Notes: a model not told the origin generated them from the letters alone. A stretch of 64,000 nt of DNA from Fuerstiella sp041398845 (GCA_041398845.1 JAWKTZ010000006.1:62001-126000), one strand, 5' to 3'. Shown: positions 17,777 through 28,326, counted from the first letter of the stretch. A program made the numbers and translations.

Positions 17777-18297
17777 TCTGAGCTGTTGTTCGTCGTTGGC
17801 AGGCCGCAGGTCATTGTGGTGTGACAGGTGCTGAACTGCCAGTGCGGCAGACGCAGTTCGCCGTGCTGTTTGAAAAGCGATTCCGAGCCTGCGAACGCAA
17901 TGTTCCGGCAATCGGCCGAATCTGCCGCTCGTCAGGCAGGCAGGGCTGCGGGCTTTTTTAGCAGCGGTTCTGCTCTGCCACGAATCACTCTGCACTCAAT
18001 CGGTCGCGATCGGCATGGACTTTCCTGACCGCCGGAAGGTAATCCGGAATCATCACCAACCGGCTTTATTCCGGTTTGCATTCTCCCGCTCGCAGCGTCA
18101 TTCGCATGAATGTTGGCGTATGCCGGTCGCACCGAGTCGTTCAAGACGTTTTGGAACAGGTCTGGGAGGCGTCAAAGGACGATGTCGCGAAACCTCCAAG
18201 AGACAGGACGCCTTGTATTGGCACACCGCTTGCTTTGCGGGAGGTATCAGGAGCGAAGGCGATTCAGTTTTCTGATACGAACGATGGAGTTAAAGCA
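17777..18297. other. Divergent intergenic region, no gene recognised
   Basis: About 520 bases between the ATP-grasp gene (- strand) and a small membrane-protein gene (+ strand). The open frames here are rich in Arg, Cys and Pro and have no recognisable domain. The region must carry both promoters, but I see no convincing pair of hexamers. Confidence 0.4.
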
Positions 18298-18612
18298 ATG
18301 CGGCGCATTCAAACCGCGTGGTTCCCCATTCTGCTGACATTGATCGCCATGGTGTCCCTGTATGACACGTTCCTGATTGTAATCTTTCAGGAGGACATCT
18401 ACTGGACAGAAGAAAATCCGCTTGGTATCTGGCTGTTGCGTGCCGGTGGCGGAAATGTGGGAGTGTTTGTGCGAACCAAACTTGCCGGAACAGTGATCGT
18501 GCTCAGTTCGCTCACGTGGATGCGGATCCACCGCAGTCGCAAAGCGTTTCCGGTAACGACATCCATCGCAGCCTATCAGACTGGATTGTTTACTTATCTG
18601 ACATTCTTCTGA
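18298..18612 (+). CDS. Small two-helix membrane protein, unknown function
   Basis: The ATG at 18298 has a GGAG ribosome site eight bases upstream, which is why I choose it over the longer open frame from 18076. The 104-residue product has two predicted membrane segments (about residues 6-31, WFPILLTLIAMVSLYDTFLI, and about 55-77, VRTKLAGTVIVLSSLTWM) joined by an acidic loop with IYWTEENPLGIWLL. Its size and layout resemble short DUF5658-like membrane proteins, but I cannot assign a function. It stands alone, ahead of the end of the convergent DUF1501 gene. Confidence 0.55.
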   Translation: MRRIQTAWFPILLTLIAMVSLYDTFLIVIFQEDIYWTEENPLGIWLLRAGGGNVGVFVRTKLAGTVIVLSSLTWMRIHRSRKAFPVTTSIAAYQTGLFTYLTFF

Positions 18613-18733
18613 TCTGACGTTCTTCTGACCCGATTCCATTCTTTATTCTTTGGAACGGCAGCCGTGACCGGCATTCCTGTGCGGTCTGCAGATTCCGATC
18701 AGACTTCCCTGCCTGCATTCAACGGGTTTTGTC

Positions 18734-20188
18734 CTATGCAATTGCCTTCCAGATCGGCTGAGCACCCTCGACACCGACCAGCTTGTTGTCCAGTCCGCCA
18801 AAGAAGTAGCTCAGCTTCTCAGCATCCAGTCCCAACTGGTGCAGAACGGTGGCGTGCAGGTGCTTCACGTGGAAGGTGTCGTCAACAGCACGGCTGCCGA
18901 TTTCGTCTGTCGTGCCGACGCTGACGCCGCCCTTAATTCCGCCTCCGGCCATCCACATGGTAAAGCCGTAACTGTTGTGATCGCGACCACTGCCTTTGGC
19001 GTATTCAGCCGTCGGCTGACGACCGAATTCTCCACCCCAGATAATCAGTGTGTCCTTCAGCATGTCGCGCTGTTTCAGGTCTTTGATCAGACCGGCCAGC
19101 GGCTTATCGGTTTCTCCGGCATGCAGATTGTGATTGTCTTCCAGATCGCCGTGAGCATCCCAGTTGTCGTCGTTGTGAGCTCCACCGGAATAGATCTGAA
19201 TCATGCGGACACCGCGTTCCACCAGCCGACGTGCCAGCAGACACTGCCTGCCCACAGTGGCGCTGCGAGGATCATTCAGACCGTACAGTTCCTGAGTGGC
19301 CTGAGTCTCCTGAGAAATATCAACGGCTTCCGGAGCTTTGGACTGCATGCGAAACGCCAGTTCGTACGACGCAATGCGAGCGGCAAGGTTGCTGTTGTCG
19401 TGGCGTGGTGCCTGGTGAGCTTCGTTGTACTGTCGCAGCGTATTCAGCAACTCACGCTGTCCGCCGCCGGCCAGAGCGTCCGGTGGCGACAGATCCAGAA
19501 TGGGATCTCCCTGAGATCGCATCACGGTTGCCTGGTACGTCGCGGGCATATATCCGCTGCTCCAGTTCTTTGAACCGCTGATCGGACCGCCACGCGGATC
19601 CAGCATCACCACGAAGCCCGGCAGGTCCTGATTTTCACTTCCCAGTCCGTAGTTGACCCACGACCCCAGACACGGATGCCCGCTGAGAACTCGTCCGGAG
19701 TTCATCATCAACATGGCGGACCCGTGGATCGGTGAATCCGCCGTCATTGAGTGCAGAAAAGCAATGTCGTCCACACATGTGGCCACGTTGGGAAACAGAT
19801 CGCTCACCCACTTGCCGCATTCGCCGTACTGTTTGAACTTCCAGCGAGGTTCAACAATGCGTCCCTGGTTCTTATGGCCGCCCCGACCAAACGTTTTGAC
19901 TTCGATCGTTTTGCCGTCCATACCGTACATGTTCGGTTTGTAGTCGAACGTGTCAATGTGGCTGGGGCCGCCATAGCAATAGAAGAAGATGACATTCCGG
20001 GCCTTTGGGGCAAAATGTGGTGGCTTCGGAGCGAGTGGGTTCTGCCATGCCGTTTCACCGTCAGCGGCCACAGTCTGCTGACTGAAGAAGCCATCCTGAT
20101 CCAGCAGCGCGGTCAGTCCGAGTCCGGTGAAACCGGCTCCGGTCTGCCACAACATTTCACGTCGAGTGCGTCCGCAGAAGTTTTGCAT
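18734..20188 (-). CDS. DUF1501 protein (Tat-type export signal)
   Basis: The 484-residue protein starts with RTRREMLWQTGAGFTGLG, a twin-arginine-like export signal. It then has the DUF1501 core: NVIFFYCYGGPSHIDTFDYK (about 65-84), LFPNVATCVDDIAFLHSMTA, RRLVERGVRMIQIYSGGAHN, and DTLIIWGGEFGRQP near 380. The fold belongs to the alkaline phosphatase/sulfatase superfamily, but the function of the family is not established. It lies 11 bases downstream of the PSCyt/PSD1 gene on the same strand, the standard planctomycete pair. Confidence 0.9.
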   Translation of the reverse strand: MQNFCGRTRREMLWQTGAGFTGLGLTALLDQDGFFSQQTVAADGETAWQNPLAPKPPHFAPKARNVIFFYCYGGPSHIDTFDYKPNMYGMDGKTIEVKTFGRGGHKNQGRIVEPRWKFKQYGECGKWVSDLFPNVATCVDDIAFLHSMTADSPIHGSAMLMMNSGRVLSGHPCLGSWVNYGLGSENQDLPGFVVMLDPRGGPISGSKNWSSGYMPATYQATVMRSQGDPILDLSPPDALAGGGQRELLNTLRQYNEAHQAPRHDNSNLAARIASYELAFRMQSKAPEAVDISQETQATQELYGLNDPRSATVGRQCLLARRLVERGVRMIQIYSGGAHNDDNWDAHGDLEDNHNLHAGETDKPLAGLIKDLKQRDMLKDTLIIWGGEFGRQPTAEYAKGSGRDHNSYGFTMWMAGGGIKGGVSVGTTDEIGSRAVDDTFHVKHLHATVLHQLGLDAEKLSYFFGGLDNKLVGVEGAQPIWKAIA

Positions 20189-20199
20189 GATGTCCGCTT

Positions 20200-22716
20200 T
20201 CAGTCCAGGTACATGAATTCATTCAGGTTCAGCGCCACCAGACAGAAGTACTTCAGCGTCTGGTCGTCATTCATCCTGTGATTGTCCTTGAGAGTCTGCA
20301 TCAGTGTCAGCCCGCGTTGAACGTCCTCGTCCGATGGTGCTCGCTGCATGACTCGTGACAAGGCCAGGCTCACGCGGTCTTCGGCCGAATCGCGTTTCTG
20401 TTTCAGGAACCGGGCAAACGTTTCGGCCTGTTTCTGCTGAAAGTCACTGTTCATCAGACTCAGAGCCTGAGTCGGCTGGACGGTCACGAAGCGAACCGGA
20501 CATGTTTGATCGGTATCGGCCATGTCGAAGTTTTCCAGCATTGGATCCAGCAGCGAACGTTTTACATGGATGTAGATGCTGCGTCGGTTTTCGTCTTCCG
20601 GCGACGATTTTCCCCAGCCGGAACCCGGGCGGGACTGTCCGGCTTTGACCGCGTCGGGAATGTCGGTATAGATACTGGGGCCGTACATTTTGTTGGCGCT
20701 CAGACTGCCCGTGGCCCACAGGATTGAGTCCCGGATTTCCTCAGCCGACAAACGTCGCATGTCAAACCGCCAGAACAGATCGTTGACCGGATCGACGGCA
20801 TACGATTTCTCATCAGGGCGCGACGACATCTGATAGGCGGCGGAGGCCATGATGAGTCGATGCATCGACTTTACAGACCAGCCGCTTTCGACAAACTTCG
20901 CCGCCAGCCAGTCCAGCAGTTCCGGATGCGTTGGCGGAGTTCCCTGAAAACCGAAGTCGCTGCTGGTACGCACGATGCCTCGCCCAAAGTGGTATTGCCA
21001 GATGCGGTTCACCATGACACGTGCTGTCAGCGGATTGGCCGGATCAGCAATCCACTCAGCGAGCACCCGGCGTCGTCCGGATGAGATCGCTCCTTCCGGA
21101 ACGTCCGGTATCACGGCTTCCGGCGGCGACAGCACGGAAGGAAATCCCGGAGTGACTTCCTCAGCTTCCGCGTGCGGACTGCCACGTGTCAGAACATAAG
21201 TGGGCCGGAATTCCGTGATATCTTCTTTGACGCACAGAGCTGCTCCCAGTCCTTTTGGCTTATTGGCCTTCAGATGCTGCAGCCGTTCGAACTGCTTTCG
21301 ATACTGTTTGACCTGACGTTCGTCCAGAATCGTGCCTTCTCGTCGAGCAACGATCGGGACTCGATTCATTTCGTATTGGAACTCTTCCTTTTCCACATCC
21401 TGAAGGTCGGCGGCGATCAGCTTTTCGATTCGTGCCAGGTGTCGTTCGGCGTCCTTCACTTCATCATCGTAGCGCTGTAGCGCCTGCTGATGAAGAGTGG
21501 CATCGGCCTGGCGATCGATTTCCCGGACCGACGATTCCAGAACTGATTCGCTGCTGCGAACGCCATAGCGTTTGATGTTCCGGAAGAAGGCCACCATCCG
21601 GTAATAATCGCGCTGAGGAACCGGGTCGATCTTGTGGTCGTGGCAGCGAGCACAATTGACGGTCATGCCCAGAAAGGTCTGACTGGTGGTGGTGATGATG
21701 TCATCAATATCATCATAGAACGCCAGCTTCGGGTCAGCCGGTTCGTCGTCCCAGCGTCCCAGACGATAATATCCTGTCGCGATGATGGAATCCGGAGTCG
21801 GTTCGGGCAGCTCGTCACCGGCAAGCTGTTCCGTCACAAACCGGTCATAGGGTTTATCATCGTTAAACGACTGAATCACGTAATCGCGATAACGCCATAC
21901 ATGAGGCTTGGCATCGTCACGTTCGTAGCTGTTGGTTTCGGCATAGCGAACAAGGTCCAGCCAGTGTCGTCCCCACTGTTCGCCATAGTGAGGTGACTTC
22001 AGAAGCTGTTCGATGAATTCTGCGACGGCGGCCTGATTCAGCGTGCCATCGTCGTCCGACATTTTTTCCGCCCATACCTTCACCACGGATGGATCGGGCG
22101 GCAGTCCCAGCAGGTCGTAGTGCATTCGCCGCACCAGTTCCTGAGCGCTGGCCGGGGGAGACGGCAGCAAACCCGCCGCCTGAAGTTTCTGCCGCAGGAA
22201 GGCATCGATCGGATTGTGGCCCGGATGGTCGACCTCGGGCACGTTCGGTATCCGAACCGGCTGATAGGACCAGAACTGTCTGGTTTCATCATTGACCTGA
22301 GGTGGTCCGGCTTCTGCCTCGAATTCAATTTCATGCAGATCTTTGGGCCACGGCAATCCCTGGGTCACCCACTGAGTCAGCACGTCAATATGCTTTGGCG
22401 ACATCTGTCCGGTCGGCGGCATTTCGTATCCATCGTAATTGATGGCCTGTAGCAGCACGCTCTTTGCCGGAGTCTGCAGATCAACGGCCGCCCCCGAATC
22501 GCCACCTTTCAGAATGAGGTCGCGCTGGCTCAGGTTCAGTTGCCCTTTGGCGTCAGCTCCGGCATGACACTTCAGGCAATTCGCCTTCAGGATCGGAACA
22601 ACTTCCTCATTGAAAAACCGCACCTTGTCCGCCGGAAACTCGGGGCTTTCATCGGCGGCCGCAACGGAACAGCACACGACGGCCGTCATAAACAAAAAAA
22701 CGGCGCGGAGCAACAT
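20200..22716 (-). CDS. PSCyt1-PSCyt2(DUF1549)-PSD1(DUF1553) protein
   Basis: The 838-residue protein has a signal peptide ending CCSVAAADE. An N-terminal cytochrome-like domain follows, with heme motif CLKCH at residues 47-51 and a likely axial Met at 99 (YEMPP). Then come DUF1549/PSCyt2 (about 185-400, with the typical LVRRMHYDLLGLPPDP and NCARCHDHKIDP) and C-terminal DUF1553/PSD1 (about 560-830, ANPLTARVMVNRIWQYHFGR and SADFGFQG-like SSDFGFQG). The second Cys-x-x-Cys-His at NCARCH may bind another heme. It is probably exported and co-transcribed with DUF1501. No reaction is established for the family. Confidence 0.92.
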   Translation of the reverse strand: MLLRAVFLFMTAVVCCSVAAADESPEFPADKVRFFNEEVVPILKANCLKCHAGADAKGQLNLSQRDLILKGGDSGAAVDLQTPAKSVLLQAINYDGYEMPPTGQMSPKHIDVLTQWVTQGLPWPKDLHEIEFEAEAGPPQVNDETRQFWSYQPVRIPNVPEVDHPGHNPIDAFLRQKLQAAGLLPSPPASAQELVRRMHYDLLGLPPDPSVVKVWAEKMSDDDGTLNQAAVAEFIEQLLKSPHYGEQWGRHWLDLVRYAETNSYERDDAKPHVWRYRDYVIQSFNDDKPYDRFVTEQLAGDELPEPTPDSIIATGYYRLGRWDDEPADPKLAFYDDIDDIITTTSQTFLGMTVNCARCHDHKIDPVPQRDYYRMVAFFRNIKRYGVRSSESVLESSVREIDRQADATLHQQALQRYDDEVKDAERHLARIEKLIAADLQDVEKEEFQYEMNRVPIVARREGTILDERQVKQYRKQFERLQHLKANKPKGLGAALCVKEDITEFRPTYVLTRGSPHAEAEEVTPGFPSVLSPPEAVIPDVPEGAISSGRRRVLAEWIADPANPLTARVMVNRIWQYHFGRGIVRTSSDFGFQGTPPTHPELLDWLAAKFVESGWSVKSMHRLIMASAAYQMSSRPDEKSYAVDPVNDLFWRFDMRRLSAEEIRDSILWATGSLSANKMYGPSIYTDIPDAVKAGQSRPGSGWGKSSPEDENRRSIYIHVKRSLLDPMLENFDMADTDQTCPVRFVTVQPTQALSLMNSDFQQKQAETFARFLKQKRDSAEDRVSLALSRVMQRAPSDEDVQRGLTLMQTLKDNHRMNDDQTLKYFCLVALNLNEFMYLD

Positions 22717-22830
22717 GGCGGGGACTCGTGCAAAAAACAGGCGGGAAGGTGACTTGCAGAATTAGTTGCGTTTGTAAAGAAAATATCTCTGGGCTCGGGG
22801 AAAGTCAAGAGTTGCTTCACAATCGAAACA

Positions 22831-23688
22831 TCACTTGACCGTAATTTCGGCGACTGGAGAGCTCACCAGGACCGTGAGTTTTTTGTCCGGTGCGAGAGAA
22901 AAAATGGTGCGGATATGCGGATCGGCGATCAGCAGATTGTCGCCGTTCCGACAGAGTCCGACGGGGCGATCCAGCGGTTCCCCAACGACCCATTGTTCTT
23001 TTTCGCCGTCGGCCGTGACTTTCCACACACAGTGCTCATAGTTGTCGGTGACGAAGAACGTGCCATCATCCAGACGCACAATGTTATGAGGCAAATTAAA
23101 CGGGTGTCCCTTCACGAACGGTTCAATCTTTCCATCCGGCGTGACTTTCTGAATCTGACCGTCTTTGCTGGATGTCGACAGCACCCACAGATTCCCATCC
23201 GGATCCAGCGTTAAGCCTCGAGGAGAATTAATCACCGCAAATTCTTCGGGTTCTTTCAGGCCTTCTTTGGGCATTTTCCAGATCCGGTGCAGCTCCAGAT
23301 CGGCCGTATAGATCGTCCCATCTTTGGCAACGGCGATGGCCATCGGAATACCGATCCAGCCGTCCGTGAGCGGTTGCGGCTGTCCGGCATCGTCAAATCG
23401 GTAAACCTCACGCGTCGACGAATCCCCTGCCAGCAGTTTCCCTTCATGATCAATGGCCAGGCAGCGCACGGCGTTTAACGGAGTGCGAAACTTCTTTGAC
23501 CCCTGAAAGTAGATGCTCTTCTGACCGTCTTCGACCTTCCAGACGCCGGGCATGTTGCGATCGGCAACGTACACAATTCCGTCTGCCGTCGCCGTCACGG
23601 CCAGGGGATAATCGAATTCCGTCGGTGCGTCCTGAGCGTTCACAGCGGCCAGCGAAAGAATCAGTGGGATGACAACAGAAAATTTCAT
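22831..23688 (-). CDS. Secreted NHL/SMP-30-like beta-propeller protein
   Basis: The 285-residue protein has a short signal peptide (MKFSVVIPLILSLAAVNAQD) and about six repeated blades with the pattern G-x-I/L-Y-V-A/T-D (GIVYVADRNMPGVWKV, GKLLAGDSSTREVYRFD, GTIYTADLELHRIWKM, GTFFVTDNYEHCVWKV). This is like the NHL or SMP-30/gluconolactonase propeller. It most likely binds or hydrolyses a small ligand outside the cytoplasm. It lies between the large FG-GAP lipoprotein gene and the PSD1 gene on the same strand. Confidence 0.75.
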   Translation of the reverse strand: MKFSVVIPLILSLAAVNAQDAPTEFDYPLAVTATADGIVYVADRNMPGVWKVEDGQKSIYFQGSKKFRTPLNAVRCLAIDHEGKLLAGDSSTREVYRFDDAGQPQPLTDGWIGIPMAIAVAKDGTIYTADLELHRIWKMPKEGLKEPEEFAVINSPRGLTLDPDGNLWVLSTSSKDGQIQKVTPDGKIEPFVKGHPFNLPHNIVRLDDGTFFVTDNYEHCVWKVTADGEKEQWVVGEPLDRPVGLCRNGDNLLIADPHIRTIFSLAPDKKLTVLVSSPVAEITVK

Positions 23689-23749
23689 CGGATGATGGTT
23701 CTTGAAGGGATGAGCCGGACAGGGATGTCTGACAGCGGGAGACAGACGG

Positions 23750-26700
23750 TCAGAACGAGTGACGCATCAGATTCCAGAACGGTCGGGGGGAGTACTGCCG
23801 AGTTTGGTACTTGTCGATGGACTGCTGATATTCAGTCGAATTCGGAGTTTGATCATCGACATCAAAAGGATACCGACTCATCGCACGAAATGGGAACGGT
23901 TCTGAAGACTGACCGTAAATTGTATTCAGATCCGCATCCTTATCGTAGCCGACATTCATCAGCACGAAATCTCTTTTCCAGCCGTCCGGCACCCGTTTTT
24001 CCGGAACGGCAAACTGCAGCGTCAGAGCATCCCCCGGTCCCATGACCACCATTTGATCATCGTGCTGCTCCAGCAATTCCGTTGTTTCGCCATAGCGAGT
24101 GAACCGGCCGGAAATCGGCGGCCAGCGCGGCTCAGTCGTCACGGTCTCATGGTCGTAACTTTCCGGAGCATGGCCGTTACGGAACAAGGCATTGTCAGCA
24201 TACGTTCGTCGACTGAATCCGCGATACTGCAGATCTCCTGTCACAAGAGGACAGGTCTGAACAACCGTGTCCGCATCGCTTTCGTTCAACGTGAGAAAGG
24301 CCTGATCCCAATACAGTTCCATGCTGGATCGAATGCGAAACCGCAGTTCGCCGGAATTCGAGTCACCAAAGATGTCCGAAATATCCACGACCATCGCCTT
24401 GGTCTTGCCGCTGGGGAATCCCGCGAACGGGCGAGCCACCTTCCAGCCGCCCTGACTGTCCGGAACTTCAATCGACGGCCCGGACGGTGGCGCAAGGCCG
24501 GGATTCTGAGAGATCGCGACGTTCAGAGACGTGTCTGTCGGAAACACCCAGCCAATCAGGAACAGTCGAATTGACGCTTTCGGCGAGACCTGCTCCGGAA
24601 CATCGTCAAATCGGAATTCCATCGTCCATTCGTCTGTCAGCCCCTGCATGATGCGACCTTCAAACGCCTGCACATAGTTGCCGTCCAGAGCTTTCAGTCC
24701 CGGCAGCAAATCCCTGCCGCGACCATCCGTCACTGATGCTGGTTCCATGGCATCGCGTACCGAATGAATTCTGTGTTCCGCCATTGATGGAGGCCCGACC
24801 TTTTCGTTGGTGAAGATGTCCACACCGGTCGGGTGATCGATGGCCGTCAACCGGACGTGATCAAAGTAGGCCACTTCCCATAATTCTTCAGTCAACTGAA
24901 GTACATACCGACCGTCCTTTTCAGCCAGAGCCTCACCGGGAATCAACAGGTTTTCCCATTCTCGAGTGGGAGCAATCTCACCAGTGGCCTGCACCAGCCC
25001 AATCGGAGCGGCCCACAGACAGTCACTGAAGAATTCAAAGCGTTCGCCGGTCCACGTATAGATATAAGGACATGAACCTTTCAGAATCTGAGGAGCCAGG
25101 ATGCCGATTCGACGCGTCAGCAGTTCGGGAACCGTGACGTTCTGAGGAATTCCGTCCGTCCAGATGATGCGGATGGCGTCGGCTTTCTCCGCCTTTCCCA
25201 GACCCAGATGGACCTTCGGAGATGTGGTGACTTCGGCGTGGTACAGCCCTCCCGCCCGCAGTTCGATCACGGAACCAATCGCATGCATGTTGACTCGGTT
25301 TGACGGAAACTGTGGATCATCCGGGACCGCTCGAGCAACAACATCAATCCAGTTGTTTGTGTTTCCGCCATCGTTTCGCAACAGTTGCAGTGTTCCTTCG
25401 GCAGGATTAATCGTCACGATATCCAGGTCGCCATCGTCATCCACATCGGCCACAGTCAATGTCGCTGCGGCGACATCCCCGGGAAAGGCCACCCCACTTT
25501 CTGCAAAGCCCGTCGCTGCCGTCCCGCGCTGCCAGTTCAACGTTCCGTCGCCAACAGTGATCCGGTCGGCAAAGCCATCGTTGTCCAGATCAGCCACAAT
25601 CGTCTGGTCTGCCGACTTGTCAGAAACGTAGTCCCATTTTCCATCTGCATTGGTGTCGCCAATGGCAAAGGCGGTGCCGCTGCCGGTGATATCCAGTGGC
25701 AGCCATCGAAAACGTCCGTGAAACATGTTTTCAAGGTAACCAACCTCGCCGCCAGACCCCACGCCGATGATGTCAATCATGACATCCTGATTCCAGTCCA
25801 CGGCCGACAGTGACTGTAACCCGTGGTCAGGCAGAGTGGCTGCGTCATTCATATCCTGAAACACGGTGCCGTCGATATTCTTCCACAGGGTCATTCCGTC
25901 TGTCGTCGCAAACACCAGGTCAAGATCGCCGTCGGCATCCAGATCGGCGGCCACAACATCGTTGACACCGGCAACTCGAACGTCCTGAGGCACCGGGACC
26001 AGCGACCGCGTTCCGTCTTCGGCTGCCACATTGCGAAGAACGACAGCTCCGCCTTCGCCATAACCCACGACATCCGGATCGGTATCATACCAGCGGTTCT
26101 TTCCGGCCGGGTCCTGAGGAATCTTCTGATCACCATCGGCATCTCGCAACAGCGATGGATTCTTGACATCGCTGATGGCCTTGTCGAAGTCACGATCAAT
26201 ATCCACCAGCAGAATCTGTGTCACAGCGATGTCGGAATCCGGCGATGTCATCATCACATTCCACTTCGCAGTCAGATCGGTGCCGCGGGAATACACTTCG
26301 ACTTTGCCTTCGCGAGCCACCACCAGATCATCGAATCCATCCAGATTCAGATCCAGCAGTTGCACGTCCGTGACACCGCTGATATCCGGCAGTCCATCGG
26401 CCGCAACAAACGCTGTGACGACGGTTGGTTCCGGTTCCGGCAGTGCTCCGGCCGCTCTGGCATCCGCCATGAATGTGTCGTCAAAGTTCAGCACGACGTA
26501 TTCCAGAAGGTCTTTGTTCAGTCGTCTCTGATCGATCTGAGTTGCGATTTCCGGCAACAGCAGATTGCCCGTCATCATGGCAGGCCCCATCAGAGCGCTG
26601 GTGTTACTGCCATCGAAGTTTTTCAGTGCCGTATCGATGGTTGCAATCAGATCCATCCGGCGCTGTTGTTTGATGGATTCATTCAGCGGTGCGAGCAGTT

Positions 26701-27499
26701 TCTGTGCGGCCTGCAGAGTCTCCACAATTTTCAGCGCCAGAGTTTTGGTTTCCGGAGTCTTCGAATTCAGTGACAGCGCCTGACGCTGCATCAGTTTCTG
26801 CAGAGCAAACAGATTCTGTGGAGCCAGTTCGAATGTCTGCTGCAGCGTCCGCAGAAGTTGCGGAGCCTTGTCAGAATTCGGGTCGGTATAGTCTCGATGT
26901 CCATCCATCGCCAGCGCCAGAGCGAATCGGAAATCCGCCGCCTCAGGAACCTGGTCGGCTGCATCCCGGAGCTGTTGTAAGCCGTCTTCAAAAGTCGCTG
27001 CTTCCGGGGAATCCGCATGAACCAGCAGTTTACCTCGCAGCAGACTCGCCAGCGCCTTGTCGAAGTTCCCGGTGGCGACCTGTTTGTACGATTCGATGGC
27101 CGTTTCGGCAGCCGCAACGGCCTTGGTGAATTCGACGGCGTTCTCCGGAGATCCGGATCGTTTGAAGGGTGATTCGCGATCGATCAGCGCCAGAACTCGA
27201 CCCACCGCCAGATTCCGCCGGGCCAGCAGGTTCTGCGGGAGCAGCTCTGCCAGTTCCGACAACGCAGCTTCCGCATCGACCCATTCCTTGTTTTCCAGAT
27301 GCCCGATCCCGCGATTCTTCAGCCGCAGCGCACGCTGAAACTGTTCCGTCGTCAGCGCAGCGTCAGGCGTCTGAACGGGCTCAACGCCGGCCGTTCCAGT
27401 GTTCGCGTTCTCCGGCACCGGCGTCTTTCCGTTGTTGCAGCCACTGGTCAGAACGCCCGCCACCAGCAGTCCCAGCAAGAAACGTTTTTCAACGGTCAT
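23750..27499 (-). CDS. Large FG-GAP/VCBS (CRTAC1-like, ASPIC/UnbV) lipoprotein
   Basis: The ATG at 27497-27499 (MTVEKRFLLGLLVAGVLTSG, then Cys) gives a lipoprotein signal with lipobox LTSGC; eight extra residues in front are unlikely. Residues ~40-330 are helical and TPR-like (RALRLKNRGIGHLENKEWVD). About 370-780 holds FG-GAP/VCBS repeats with Asp-rich calcium loops (DLNLDGFDDLVV, DLDADGDLDLVF, DVDDDGDLDIVT). About 800-860 is an ASPIC/UnbV-like segment (IRIIWTDGIPQNVTVPE). The last ~400 residues have no clear match. At 1249 residues it is probably an outer-membrane or cell-surface protein with a binding or assembly role. Function unknown. Confidence 0.8.
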   Translation of the reverse strand: MTVEKRFLLGLLVAGVLTSGCNNGKTPVPENANTGTAGVEPVQTPDAALTTEQFQRALRLKNRGIGHLENKEWVDAEAALSELAELLPQNLLARRNLAVGRVLALIDRESPFKRSGSPENAVEFTKAVAAAETAIESYKQVATGNFDKALASLLRGKLLVHADSPEAATFEDGLQQLRDAADQVPEAADFRFALALAMDGHRDYTDPNSDKAPQLLRTLQQTFELAPQNLFALQKLMQRQALSLNSKTPETKTLALKIVETLQAAQKLLAPLNESIKQQRRMDLIATIDTALKNFDGSNTSALMGPAMMTGNLLLPEIATQIDQRRLNKDLLEYVVLNFDDTFMADARAAGALPEPEPTVVTAFVAADGLPDISGVTDVQLLDLNLDGFDDLVVAREGKVEVYSRGTDLTAKWNVMMTSPDSDIAVTQILLVDIDRDFDKAISDVKNPSLLRDADGDQKIPQDPAGKNRWYDTDPDVVGYGEGGAVVLRNVAAEDGTRSLVPVPQDVRVAGVNDVVAADLDADGDLDLVFATTDGMTLWKNIDGTVFQDMNDAATLPDHGLQSLSAVDWNQDVMIDIIGVGSGGEVGYLENMFHGRFRWLPLDITGSGTAFAIGDTNADGKWDYVSDKSADQTIVADLDNDGFADRITVGDGTLNWQRGTAATGFAESGVAFPGDVAAATLTVADVDDDGDLDIVTINPAEGTLQLLRNDGGNTNNWIDVVARAVPDDPQFPSNRVNMHAIGSVIELRAGGLYHAEVTTSPKVHLGLGKAEKADAIRIIWTDGIPQNVTVPELLTRRIGILAPQILKGSCPYIYTWTGERFEFFSDCLWAAPIGLVQATGEIAPTREWENLLIPGEALAEKDGRYVLQLTEELWEVAYFDHVRLTAIDHPTGVDIFTNEKVGPPSMAEHRIHSVRDAMEPASVTDGRGRDLLPGLKALDGNYVQAFEGRIMQGLTDEWTMEFRFDDVPEQVSPKASIRLFLIGWVFPTDTSLNVAISQNPGLAPPSGPSIEVPDSQGGWKVARPFAGFPSGKTKAMVVDISDIFGDSNSGELRFRIRSSMELYWDQAFLTLNESDADTVVQTCPLVTGDLQYRGFSRRTYADNALFRNGHAPESYDHETVTTEPRWPPISGRFTRYGETTELLEQHDDQMVVMGPGDALTLQFAVPEKRVPDGWKRDFVLMNVGYDKDADLNTIYGQSSEPFPFRAMSRYPFDVDDQTPNSTEYQQSIDKYQTRQYSPRPFWNLMRHSF

Positions 27500-27699
27500 G
27501 GAAATTTTCCAGTCAGGATGCACATCGACGCCGAAAGTTCTGATGTCATCAGAGCGTCTTGATGTTCCCGAGTTTAATGAATCGCCGCAGCGAAAGAAAT
27601 CGGACGCCGTCCGAGGTGCGTGCGATGCTCAACAACATGCGTTTGGAGCATGCCGGAAGTCCGCAACAGGCGTGTCAGGCTGAATGACCGGACCTGATC

Positions 27700-28314
27700 T
27701 CAACGGTCACTCTGTGGCTGATAAACGTTGTGTTGCACAATGAATGCTTCCACGGCGCGCGGTGTCATAAACCGCAGGTTCTTTCCGGCGGCTGCTCGTT
27801 TGCGAAGTTCGGTCGCCGACAGATCGGCTCCCGGCATGGACAGGACATGGATTCTGTCGGCCAGTTCACTGCCGACCCAGTCGTGAACCTGCTGTGCTGT
27901 CGGAGTTGCGATTCCCGGACGATTCACGGCCACGATGACTGCCAGCTCACAGATGCGTTTCGGATCACGCCAGCCGGGAACGTCCCGCAGCGAATCGGCG
28001 CCCATCAGAAAGAAGAGTTCGGCACCGGAAAACTCCTCAGCCAGTTCCGTCAGCGTGTCGACGGTGAACGACGGTCCCTGCCGACGAATTTCGCGGCGGT
28101 CAACGACATATTCCGGGTATCCGGAAATCGCCAGTTGCAGCATGTCTGCTCGACAATGTCCGTCGCTGATTCGGTGTTGCTGCTTGTGCGGAGGGACTCC
28201 GGCCGGAACGAAGCGGACTTCGTCCAGATTCAGTTGTTCACGACAGGTTTCTGCCAGCAACAGATGTCCGAAATGGACCGGATCGAATGTGCCCCCGAAA
28301 ATTCCCAGCCTCAT
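27700..28314 (-). CDS. nadD: Nicotinate-nucleotide adenylyltransferase
   Basis: The 204-residue protein begins MRLGIFGGTFDPVHFGHLLL, the nucleotidyltransferase motif of NadD with (T/H)xGH. It continues with FVPAGVPPHKQ and the C-terminal LSATELRKRAAAG, equivalent to the ISSTxIR motif. It makes nicotinate-adenine dinucleotide from nicotinate mononucleotide and ATP in NAD synthesis. It lies 12 bases downstream of the TolC-like gene, so the two are probably co-transcribed. Confidence 0.95.
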   Translation of the reverse strand: MRLGIFGGTFDPVHFGHLLLAETCREQLNLDEVRFVPAGVPPHKQQHRISDGHCRADMLQLAISGYPEYVVDRREIRRQGPSFTVDTLTELAEEFSGAELFFLMGADSLRDVPGWRDPKRICELAVIVAVNRPGIATPTAQQVHDWVGSELADRIHVLSMPGADLSATELRKRAAAGKNLRFMTPRAVEAFIVQHNVYQPQSDR

Positions 28315-28326
28315 TCCAGATCGCCT

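Noticed and set aside
17777..17995. N-terminal extension of the second ATP-grasp protein
   Set aside because: Arg/Cys-rich and unlike the rest of the protein; the ATG at 17776 was preferred.
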